Shown in pieces: positions 32,935 to 40,456 of a DNA stretch of 64,000 nt. Each line of letters starts with the position of its first letter. Position 1 is the first letter of the stretch. The stretch lies in NCBI RefSeq assembly GCF_014467285.1, contig NZ_NKHR01000018.1:1-64000 (forward strand), written 5' to 3'. Source of the stretch: Xenorhabdus sp014467285 (GTDB taxonomy: Bacteria > Pseudomonadota > Gammaproteobacteria > Enterobacterales > Enterobacteriaceae). Under the pieces are notes generated by a model that worked only from the letters and a program-made list of their open reading frames with translations, was not told where the DNA came from and ran no database searches. Both the position numbers and the translations under genes were made by a program.

Positions 32935-34086
32935 ATGAAGAGGCTAACTAAAGTGAAGTTTGTATTCCGAGCAGTCGTGAAAAGTATGGGTGTCAGTTTG
33001 ATAGCAGGCTCTGCCATGATGGCAAGTTTTGCATCTTGGGCTGAAACAGTCACTGATGTTGCTGGACGTACTGTGGAAGTGCCTGAGAAAGTCAATCGGA
33101 TTTTGTTGGGCGAAGGTCGTCTATTCCATTCTGTTGCACTGCTGGAAGGAGATAAACCTCTGGCTCGCATTGCTGGCTGGCAAGGTGATTTCCGCAAGTT
33201 AGATCCACAAACTTACGCCATCTATAAAGCTAAATTCCCTGAAATCGATAACATTCCCCTGATTGGTAATACCAGCGAGGATAGTGTCAGTTCTGAAAAA
33301 GTACTTACATTGAATCCTGATGTTGCTATTTTCGGCCTGTCTGGGCATGGTCCCGGAAAAAACAGCGAACTGGTAAAACAGTTGGAAAAAGCGGGTATTC
33401 CGGTTGTTTTTGTCGATTTCCGCAATGATCCTTTGAAAAACACATTACCTAGCCTCCGTATGCTGGGCAAAATCCTGCACCGTGAAGAACAAGCAAATGC
33501 TTACGCCGATTTTTATGAAAAAAATCTGAAACTGGTGACTGATATTACTGATCGTATACCAGAAGCTGAGAAACCTTCCGTATTTATTGAGTTAAGAGCT
33601 GGCTCCAGCGAAGATTGCTGTGGTACGGCAGGTAACGGCAATATGGGGAATTTCATTGACTTGGCTGGAGGCAAAAACATCGCCAAAAATGTATTGCCGT
33701 CTCCATTGGGTACAATGAATCTGGAAAAAGTGATTGCCGATGATCCTTATATCTATATTGCAAGTGGTGCACAAGATCCGGGTGATAAAGATGAGGGCAT
33801 TAAAATGGGAGCTCAGACTTCCGCAGATATTGCCCGTGCTGGATTAAAAGCCATCACTGAACGTAATGGCATCAACACGTTAACCGCAGTGAAAGAAGGC
33901 CGTAGTTATGCTATTTGGCACCACTACTACAATTCTCCTTATAATGTTGTTGTTACGCAAATTTTTGCCAAATGGTTCTACCCTGAAAAATTTGCTGACT
34001 TAGATCCACAGCAAACATTGAAAGAGCTTCACAATAAATTCTTGGCTGTTGAACCAGCAGGTACGTATTGGGTTAGTGAGAAATAA
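32935..34086 (+). CDS. Periplasmic iron-chelate (siderophore-type) binding protein
   Basis: A 383-residue class III substrate-binding protein of the FecB/FepB/BtuF type. The N-terminal signal peptide ends near 'SWAE', followed by 'VTDVAGRTVEVPEKVNRILLGEGR', the usual first lobe (cited in pieces). Two lobes are joined by a long helix. ATG 32,935 has no ribosome-binding site, whereas GTG 32,953 is preceded by AGAGG at 32,939-32,943, so the true start may be 32,953 (377 residues). It is the first gene of a set with permease, ATPase and TonB-dependent receptor. The exact ligand is unknown. Confidence 0.85.
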   Translation: MKRLTKVKFVFRAVVKSMGVSLIAGSAMMASFASWAETVTDVAGRTVEVPEKVNRILLGEGRLFHSVALLEGDKPLARIAGWQGDFRKLDPQTYAIYKAKFPEIDNIPLIGNTSEDSVSSEKVLTLNPDVAIFGLSGHGPGKNSELVKQLEKAGIPVVFVDFRNDPLKNTLPSLRMLGKILHREEQANAYADFYEKNLKLVTDITDRIPEAEKPSVFIELRAGSSEDCCGTAGNGNMGNFIDLAGGKNIAKNVLPSPLGTMNLEKVIADDPYIYIASGAQDPGDKDEGIKMGAQTSADIARAGLKAITERNGINTLTAVKEGRSYAIWHHYYNSPYNVVVTQIFAKWFYPEKFADLDPQQTLKELHNKFLAVEPAGTYWVSEK

Positions 34087-34105
34087 GTAGTAACAGGTAA
34101 TAAAA

Positions 34106-35191
34106 ATGAGCGTCACTACCGAGCCTATGCCAATGGTGAAACAGAAATTGAATGAGTGCGATATAAAAGCACATTATCGTCATATCCTGCGTCGACGTGT
34201 TGCATGGATATTGTTCATCATTTTGGTGATTGGCACTTCTGTTGTACTGGATTTTACAATGGGGCCATCGGGGTTATCACTGCAAACCCTTTGGCAAACA
34301 CTGGTTTCACCGGAAAGTGTTAACGCAGCAACACGGGTGATTGTTTGGGATATTCGATTACCCTATGCTCTGATGGCGGTAGTGATTGGCCTGTCTCTCG
34401 GGCTGGCCGGTGCTGAAATGCAGACAATCTTGAATAACCCATTAGCCAGCCCGTTTACTTTAGGTGTTTCCAATGCCGCTTCTTTTGGTGCGGCATTGGC
34501 GATTGTGCTTGGAATTGGTATTCCTGGCGTTCCGGATCAGTGGTTCATCTCGGCAAATGCTTTTCTTTTTGCATTGCTGGCCGCGTTGATGCTTGATGGC
34601 ATTACCCGCTGGACCAGAGTGGCAACCTCCGGTGTTGTATTGTTCGGTATTGCGATGGTATTTACCTTCAATGCGCTGGTTTCTATGATGCAATTTATCG
34701 CCACGGAAGATACCTTGCAGGGTTTGATCTTCTGGACAATGGGGAGCCTTTCCAGAGCGACGTGGGAAAAATTGGGCGTTATGATGCTGGTCCTTTCCGT
34801 TATTATGCCTATCTCAATGAGCAACTCTTGGAAATTGACCGCGTTGCGTCTGGGAGAAGATCGTGCTACCAGCTTTGGAATCAATATCAGCCGCCTTCGT
34901 TTAGGAACATTACTGCGTATTAGTATCTTGACTGCATTAGCGGTTGCGTTTGTTGGTCCAATTGCTTTTATCGGGTTAGTGGCACCTCATATCGCCAGAA
35001 TAATGTTTGGTGAAGATCATCGTTTCTTTCTGCCTGCAAGTGCATTAATTGGCGCATTGGTTTTGTCGATGGCCTCCATTGCCTCTAAGAACTTGATCCC
35101 GGGTGTCATTATACCGGTGGGGATCGTGACATCGTTAGTTGGTGTGCCTTTCTTCCTTAGCATAGTTTTACGCCATAGGGGGAATGTATGA
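34106..35191 (+). CDS. FecCD-family iron-chelate ABC permease
   Basis: A 361-residue inner-membrane permease with about nine or ten helices. Hallmarks of the FecCD family are 'DIRLPYALMAVVIGLSLGLAGAEMQ', 'NNPLASPFTLGVSNAASFGA' and the C-terminal coupling region 'FVGPIAFIGLVAPHIARIMFGEDHR' (each a fragment). It begins 20 bases after the binding-protein gene and overlaps the ATPase gene by four bases (ATGA), so the three are co-translated. A single permease probably acts as a homodimer. Confidence 0.9.
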   Translation: MSVTTEPMPMVKQKLNECDIKAHYRHILRRRVAWILFIILVIGTSVVLDFTMGPSGLSLQTLWQTLVSPESVNAATRVIVWDIRLPYALMAVVIGLSLGLAGAEMQTILNNPLASPFTLGVSNAASFGAALAIVLGIGIPGVPDQWFISANAFLFALLAALMLDGITRWTRVATSGVVLFGIAMVFTFNALVSMMQFIATEDTLQGLIFWTMGSLSRATWEKLGVMMLVLSVIMPISMSNSWKLTALRLGEDRATSFGINISRLRLGTLLRISILTALAVAFVGPIAFIGLVAPHIARIMFGEDHRFFLPASALIGALVLSMASIASKNLIPGVIIPVGIVTSLVGVPFFLSIVLRHRGNV

Positions 35192-35976
35192 GTCAGGGGC
35201 TAAAAATAAATCGTTTGATAACGGGGTATTCGAAACATCCTGTTATTCAGAATCTGGATGTTAAGCCATTACCGCGTGGTCAGATTACCGTATTGCTGGG
35301 GCCGAATGGTTGTGGAAAATCCACGCTATTACGTGCCCTGGCGGGTTTGAATAAAGCCAGTGGTGAACTATTGTTGGATGGGCAGGATTTGATGCAGATG
35401 AATTTTGCCCAACGCGCAAAAAGCGTGGTGTATTTGCCTCAATCGCTACCAGCGGGCGTTCATCTCCACGTACTCGAATCTGTGATTGTTGCTCAGCGAG
35501 CATCAGGTGGCATAAGCAATAGCCAGTGTGAGAAAGAAGTCATGGAGCTACTACGCCAGCTCGGTATCGATCATTTGGCTCTTAGCTACTTGGATCAATT
35601 ATCGGGTGGTCAGAAGCAATTGGTTGGATTGGCTCAGTCATTAATCCGCCATCCGGCTCTGTTATTACTTGATGAACCATTAAGTGCACTGGATTTAAAT
35701 TACCAGTACCACGTCATGGATTTGGTTGCACGCGAAACGAAACGTCGTAATATTATTACGGTTGTTGTTGTTCACGATATAAATATTGCATTGCGTCATG
35801 CAGACCATGTATTAATGCTAAAGAAAGGCCAATTAATTTCTGAAGGTGCACCTGAACAGGTTATCACATCTGATAGTTTGGCTGAGGTTTATGGTATCAA
35901 AGGCCGAATTGAGCGTTGTTCTCAGGGGGTTCCACAAGTATTAATTGATGGTTTAGTGACGGAATTGGCGAGTTAG
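35188..35976 (+). CDS. ABC transporter ATP-binding protein (FecE/FepC-like)
   Basis: A 262-residue ATPase. Walker A is 'GPNGCGKSTLLRALAG', the Q-loop 'VYLPQSLP', the ABC signature 'LSGGQKQLVGLAQSL', Walker B 'LLLLDEPLSALD' and the switch His 'VVHDINIALRHAD'. It energises the adjacent FecCD permease. It lies 150 bases upstream of the receptor gene, with a 22-base palindrome in between. Confidence 0.92.
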   Translation: MSQGLKINRLITGYSKHPVIQNLDVKPLPRGQITVLLGPNGCGKSTLLRALAGLNKASGELLLDGQDLMQMNFAQRAKSVVYLPQSLPAGVHLHVLESVIVAQRASGGISNSQCEKEVMELLRQLGIDHLALSYLDQLSGGQKQLVGLAQSLIRHPALLLLDEPLSALDLNYQYHVMDLVARETKRRNIITVVVVHDINIALRHADHVLMLKKGQLISEGAPEQVITSDSLAEVYGIKGRIERCSQGVPQVLIDGLVTELAS

Positions 35977-36042
35977 AATAATAAAAAATATAAACTGTTT
36001 TATTAAATTAAAAAGTCATTAATTTAATAAACATAACACTGA

Positions 36043-36064
36043 CAGGGATAAATATTTATCCCTG
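36043..36064. promoter_or_regulatory. Perfect 22-base palindrome before the receptor gene
   Basis: CAGGGATAAATATTTATCCCTG is fully self-complementary. It stands 66 bases upstream of the TonB-dependent receptor start. It lacks a T-run, so it is either an operator or an mRNA hairpin between the two parts of the locus. Its binding protein is unknown. Confidence 0.5.
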
Positions 36065-36129
36065 TATTACGAGTGTATGTCGATTATCCATATTAAATTA
36101 ATTCTATTCTACCTCTTGGAGAATCGGGA

Positions 36130-38097
36130 ATGGCTGTTTTTGCAAAGAAAAAAATCGTATTAGGTATTATTGCTGTTATCTCATCCAGCACTGTTTTGAC
36201 TGTTAATGCAGCTAATGGCGGTGAAGATAAAATAGTTGTAACAACCGCAGCGGGTTTCCAGCAAAAAATTGAAGATGCACCTGCTTCTATTTCTGTTGTT
36301 AGCCGTGAACAATTGGAAACTAAAGCTTACCGTGATGTGACGGATGCATTGAAAGATGTGCCAGGAGTGGTTGTTACGGGCGGTGGAAGCAGTAGCGATA
36401 TTAGTATTCGTGGTATGGCTTCGAAATATACCATGATTCTAGTTGATGGTAAGCGTGTTGATACCCGTAGCACCCGTCCAAATAGTGATGGTTCAGGAAT
36501 TGAACAGGGATGGTTACCACCATTGGCTGCAATTGAGCGTATTGAAGTGGTACGAGGGCCGATGTCTTCTTTATACGGCTCTGATGCTATGGGGGGAGTA
36601 ATTAATGTTATTACTCGTAAGGCACAGAAAAAATGGCATTTAACTCTGAATGCAGATGCTACCCTGACTGAAAGCAAAAAATCTGGTAACAGCTATCAGA
36701 AAAGCATCTATGCTGCAGGCCCAGTCATTGAGGGATTGCTAGGTTTGAGAGTAAATGGTCTATATTCGCATCGCAATGAAGATAAGTTTTTAGGTGGATT
36801 TAGAGAGCAGGAGATGCGCAATGGTGCGGTTGCTCTGTCTTTAACTCCAGATGAGCAAAATGATTTTACTTTTGAAGCAGCCCGCTATGAACAAGATCGC
36901 GACTCAACGATTGGTAAGACACGCGACTGTCAGCCAAAATCTTGTGAAAATGATATAAGCCGTTATAAAAGAAACAATTATTCCATTACTCATCATGGTG
37001 TTTATGATTTTGGAACGACGACGTCTTATATTCAAAGAGATGAATCTCGTAATCCTGAACGTGAAATGACAAACAACGATACGATATTTAATAACCATAC
37101 GACGTTTATTTTTGATGACCACACAATAAGTATTGGTGGTCAATATCGTTATGAAGATTTGCGAGACAATAGTAACAAACTACCTTCAGCCAAAAATGTT
37201 AATAAGTTAACTCGTTGGAGTTGGGCATTAGTTGCAGAAGACGAATGGCAAATGATCAATGATTTTGCTCTGACTGGCGGAGTTCGGTTAGATAAAGATC
37301 AAAACTTCGGCATGCATTGGACACCTCGTTTATATGGAGTATGGCATGCTGATGAGCAATGGACTATTAAGGGTGGTATTTCTACAGGTTATCGTTCTCC
37401 TGATATAAGACAAGTTGCCCCTAACTGGGGACAGACAACGGGCGGACGTTCCAGTAAGGGCATGATCTTAGGTAACTCAGACCTCAAGCCAGAGAAAAGT
37501 GTTAATGAAGAAATTAGTATCATCTGGAATAACCAAGAGAACTTTAATATTGGTGTAACTGTGTTTAATACTGATTTCAAAGATAAAATCACTGAAATTA
37601 AAGATTGCGAGAAAGATTGTAATCTAGGTGGTGAGAATTATGACTTTATTAACAAACGTATAAATGTTGATAAAGCTAATATTCGCGGTGTTGAAACTAC
37701 CATGAATTGGGATATCGTTGAGAGTCTATCATTGGCTGCAAGCTATACTTATACCGATTCTGAGCAGAAAAGTGGTAATTTCAAAGGACAGCCTTTAAAT
37801 AAAATGCCAACACATATGGCGAATGCAACCCTGAACTGGCAACCTTTATCCGAGTTGAATACATGGACTCGTATCAATTTCCGAGGTAAAACAAAAAATT
37901 ATCAGTATCGCTCTAGTATGAGAGATGGAACCCCTTCTTATACATTTGTCGATCTAGGGATGGCTTATAATTTGGCTAAAAATCTACGCTTGTTAGGCGG
38001 GGTTTACAATGTTTTTGATAAACGAGTCACTGAAGAAAGCCATGATGCAGTACTCGATGGCCGCCGTTACCATATCGGCATCAATTATGACTTTTAA
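36130..38097 (+). CDS. TonB-dependent outer-membrane receptor, siderophore type
   Basis: A 655-residue 22-strand barrel receptor of the CirA/IrgA/FepA group. A signal peptide of about 30 residues ('SSTVLTVNAANGG') is followed by a TonB box near 'EDKIVVTTAAG'. The plug domain has 'DAPASISVVSREQLE', 'SISIRGM' in the form 'DISIRGM', and 'ERIEVVRGPMSSLYGSDAMGGVINVIT' (cited in part). The C-terminal strand 'DGRRYHIGINYDF' ends in Phe, as barrel proteins do. The upstream ABC transporter suggests uptake of one ferric chelate, probably catecholate. A strong terminator follows. Confidence 0.92.
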   Translation: MAVFAKKKIVLGIIAVISSSTVLTVNAANGGEDKIVVTTAAGFQQKIEDAPASISVVSREQLETKAYRDVTDALKDVPGVVVTGGGSSSDISIRGMASKYTMILVDGKRVDTRSTRPNSDGSGIEQGWLPPLAAIERIEVVRGPMSSLYGSDAMGGVINVITRKAQKKWHLTLNADATLTESKKSGNSYQKSIYAAGPVIEGLLGLRVNGLYSHRNEDKFLGGFREQEMRNGAVALSLTPDEQNDFTFEAARYEQDRDSTIGKTRDCQPKSCENDISRYKRNNYSITHHGVYDFGTTTSYIQRDESRNPEREMTNNDTIFNNHTTFIFDDHTISIGGQYRYEDLRDNSNKLPSAKNVNKLTRWSWALVAEDEWQMINDFALTGGVRLDKDQNFGMHWTPRLYGVWHADEQWTIKGGISTGYRSPDIRQVAPNWGQTTGGRSSKGMILGNSDLKPEKSVNEEISIIWNNQENFNIGVTVFNTDFKDKITEIKDCEKDCNLGGENYDFINKRINVDKANIRGVETTMNWDIVESLSLAASYTYTDSEQKSGNFKGQPLNKMPTHMANATLNWQPLSELNTWTRINFRGKTKNYQYRSSMRDGTPSYTFVDLGMAYNLAKNLRLLGGVYNVFDKRVTEESHDAVLDGRRYHIGINYDF

Positions 38098-38157
38098 TTA
38101 ATATTTCACTTTTTTATTAATATTAGTCATTATACTTAATATTTAGACGTAATATAA

Positions 38158-38199
38158 AATCATCCCGCATCAATTTTATGATGGTGGGATGATTTTTTT
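38158..38199 (+). terminator. Terminator of the receptor gene
   Basis: ATCATCCCGCATCA pairs with TGATGGTGGGATGAT (one bulge) and is followed by TTTTTT. It ends about 100 bases after the receptor stop. Confidence 0.85.
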
Positions 38200-38269
38200 G
38201 ACATCAACGTCATCATAATTAATTGGCTCATAGTTTCTCTCTGTGCTAAAAATTTACAGAGGCTAATCA

Positions 38270-38368
38270 ATGGATATGATGGCGTTAAATTTCAGCACTG
38301 ACTCAGTAAGAGCCTGTTCTCTAAGGCTCTGTAGTGTCGTAAAAAATAATAGATTTTTAGTGTCATAG
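38270..38368 (+). CDS. Candidate 32-aa leader ORF upstream of plaP
   Basis: ATG at 38,270 preceded by AGAGG at a spacing of about nine bases; stop TAG at 38,366. The peptide begins MDMMALNFSTDSVRACSLRL and is Cys/Arg/Ser rich. Its last codons cover a segment that could pair with the 5' arm of the terminator at 38,410, as in attenuation leaders. Whether it is translated is unknown. Its 3' end overlaps one arm of the long inverted repeat 38,334-38,474, so it might be chance coding in an inserted element. Confidence 0.35.
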   Translation: MDMMALNFSTDSVRACSLRLCSVVKNNRFLVS

Positions 38369-38474
38369 CGCTTGCTATTTCTGGACTCGAAGTGCAAAAT
38401 GCGTGCACTAAAAATAACTGATGCGTAAATATGCATCAGTTATTTTTTTTGCGTTGAGTTATTTTTTACAACAC
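38334..38474. repeat. 141-base element with 16-base inverted repeats (MITE-like or RNA stem)
   Basis: The left arm GTGTCGTAAAAAATAA (38,334-38,349) and right arm TTATTTTTTACAACAC (38,459-38,474) are complementary at 15 of 16 positions. They enclose the terminator and two smaller hairpins. I see no clear target-site duplication. The element may be a miniature transposable element or the outer stem of a leader RNA. Confidence 0.55.
38353..38450 (+). promoter_or_regulatory. Terminator with competing antiterminator-like pairing, upstream of plaP
   Basis: Terminator: AAAAATAACTGATGC (38,410-38,424) pairs perfectly with GCATCAGTTATTTTT (38,433-38,447), followed by more Ts. Competing pairing: ATTTTTAGTG (38,353-38,362) is complementary to CACTAAAAAT (38,406-38,415), which would take away the first bases of the terminator stem. 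A small hairpin AGTGC/GCACT sits at 38,391-38,409. The pairings are visible; their regulatory use is inferred. Confidence 0.5.
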
Positions 38475-38559
38475 CAAGAGGCCGGATTTTGTTCCGGATC
38501 GATACTGACCAATAAGCAACCATAACTGAAACAAGGTTGCTGTACTGAGGAATGCAAAT

Positions 38560-38772
38560 ATGGAGCAATTATTCTCTTTTGCACTTGTGCCGATTGGCGC
38601 TCGTTGCTGCAACGATGACTATGGGGCATGGCGCTCTGTTAATTCACCATCCTCTAATTCTTCTTTCTTTTCTGTTTATAGACAGATGCGAAGTCTACCC
38701 AGTAACTATCGATTAAGTAGTTGTATCAGTACCCAAATCGAAGTTATGGGAGGTTTCGCTCATGTCGCATAA
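38560..38772 (+). CDS. Candidate YoeI-like leader ORF overlapping plaP (70 aa)
   Basis: An ATG-started frame, preceded by GAGG, that ends 11 bases inside plaP in another frame (TAA at 38,770-38,772), an arrangement suiting translational coupling. It begins MEQLFSFALVPIG. E. coli plaP is preceded by a short ORF, yoeI, whose N-terminus as I remember it (MGQFFAYA...) has a similar pattern, though yoeI is much shorter. Composition (Ser, Cys, Asn rich, no clear domain) is not that of a typical protein, so a leader role is likelier than an enzyme. Confidence 0.4.
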   Translation: MEQLFSFALVPIGARCCNDDYGAWRSVNSPSSNSSFFSVYRQMRSLPSNYRLSSCISTQIEVMGGFAHVA

Positions 38773-40138
38773 TTCAATCTCTCTCGGCACTAACCAAGCC
38801 AGTGCCAGTAACCGCGTCCAACTGAGAAAAACCTTGACCTTGTTTCAGGTGGTCATGATGGGCCTTGCTTATATACAGCCAATGACTATCTTTGATACTT
38901 TTGGCATTGTTTCCAAATTAACGGATGGGCATGTCGCGACATCTTATGCTATCGCACTGATCGCAATTTTATTTACAGCTTTAAGTTACGGGAAATTAGT
39001 AAAACGTTTTCCATCAGCAGGTTCTGCCTATACATATGTACAAAAATCAATGAACCCCCATCTTGGGTTTATGGTAGGTTGGTCATCTTTGCTGGATTAT
39101 CTGCTTATGCCGATGATCAATATCCTGCTGGCAAAAATTTATCTTCAAGCCATTTTTCCGGGTGTTGATCCTTGGATCTTTGTTGTTGGTTTGGCAATTT
39201 TGATGACAGTTTTCAACCTGAGTGGTATCAACGTTGTGGCTAACCTCAACGGTTTGATCGTGGTTGTGCAAGTAGCTGTTATAGTGGCATTTGTTGGTTT
39301 ATTAATATACGGCGTACATAATGGTGAAGGTGCTGGCACATTGCTCAGTATGCGGCCGTTTACGTCGGAAGAAGCAAAATTGATTCCAATGATAACCGGA
39401 GCGACGATACTTTGTTTCTCTTTCCTCGGGTTTGACGGCATCAGTTCCTTGTCTGAAGAAACACCTAATGCAGAAAAGGTCATTCCGAAAGCGATTTTCC
39501 TGACCGCATTAATTGGTGGTGTTATCTTCATTGCGGTATCTTATTTCTTACAACTCTATTTCCCTGATATTTCCCGATTTAAAAACCCGGATGAATCTCA
39601 GCCGGAAATTATGTTGTATGTCGCTGGGGCACTATTCCAAGCGATTATTTTAGTCTTCTCTTGTGTCACTGTAATGGCTTCTGGTATGGCTGCTCATGCG
39701 GGCGTCTCCCGACTGCTTTATGTGATGGGGCGTGATGGTGTATTGCCTGAGAAAGTGTTTGCTTATGTTCATCCAAAATGGCGTACTCCTGCGATTAACG
39801 TCCTATTGGTTGGCATTGTTGCTCTATCAGCCTGTTGGTTGAATCTGGTGACTGCAACTGCATTGATTAATTTTGGTGCATTGGTGGCATTTACTTTCGT
39901 TAACTTGTCGGTTATCTCGCAATTCTATGTTCGTGAACGCCGCAATAATACACTGAAAGACACCTTGAATTTCTTGATCCTGCCACTTTTGGGGGCCGCA
40001 ACAGTAGGTGTCTTGTGGATGAACCTGGAAGCAAAATCGATGGAATTAGGTTTGATTTGGGGCGGATTTGGTCTCCTTTATATGTTCTTTGTGACTCGTA
40101 GCTTCCGTCAACCAATGCCACAGTTCAGTGAGTCGTGA
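38762..40138 (+). CDS. plaP: Putrescine importer PlaP (APC family)
   Basis: A 458-residue inner-membrane permease with about 12 helices, very similar to E. coli PlaP (YeeF), a low-affinity putrescine:proton symporter. Shared segments include 'RKTLTLFQVVMMGLAYIQPM', 'ILFTALSYGKLVKRFPSAGS', 'GATILCFSFLGFDGISSLSEE' and 'YVHPKWRTPAINVLLVG'. GGGAGG lies seven bases before the ATG, within the overlapping upstream ORF. The 660-base upstream region has several RNA-level control candidates. A terminator follows at 40,231. Confidence 0.93.
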   Translation: MSHNSISLGTNQASASNRVQLRKTLTLFQVVMMGLAYIQPMTIFDTFGIVSKLTDGHVATSYAIALIAILFTALSYGKLVKRFPSAGSAYTYVQKSMNPHLGFMVGWSSLLDYLLMPMINILLAKIYLQAIFPGVDPWIFVVGLAILMTVFNLSGINVVANLNGLIVVVQVAVIVAFVGLLIYGVHNGEGAGTLLSMRPFTSEEAKLIPMITGATILCFSFLGFDGISSLSEETPNAEKVIPKAIFLTALIGGVIFIAVSYFLQLYFPDISRFKNPDESQPEIMLYVAGALFQAIILVFSCVTVMASGMAAHAGVSRLLYVMGRDGVLPEKVFAYVHPKWRTPAINVLLVGIVALSACWLNLVTATALINFGALVAFTFVNLSVISQFYVRERRNNTLKDTLNFLILPLLGAATVGVLWMNLEAKSMELGLIWGGFGLLYMFFVTRSFRQPMPQFSES

Positions 40139-40230
40139 TATCAGTGAATCATGATAGTAAAAGATGATTTCAGGTTGCCGCTGCTACAGGCGTGGTCTGA
40201 AAGAAAAGAGTACATTGATACTTTTTTGAA

Positions 40231-40257
40231 ACAGCACCTTCGGGTGCTGTTTTTGTT
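40231..40257 (+). terminator. Terminator after plaP
   Basis: AACAGCACC-TTCG-GGTGCTGTT with a TTTTT run; a classic UUCG-loop intrinsic terminator. The 318-base plaP-dld gap holds nothing else that I can identify apart from the dld promoter region. Confidence 0.9.
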
Positions 40258-40456
40258 AGAAAAAAATAGGAAATAGAAAAAGCAGTTACTGCATAAAGAA
40301 CATTAAAAGGTAGTCGGTGATTAATGGATTCTAAGTTGAAATGCGGATGAAAAAACAACAAATTGTAATGAAAAGGGTATAATAGATAATAATTTCGCCA
40401 TACCTGATTTCAGCAAGAGCCCGTCTGGTAGGTTCTCATAAGGTAATAGTACTATT

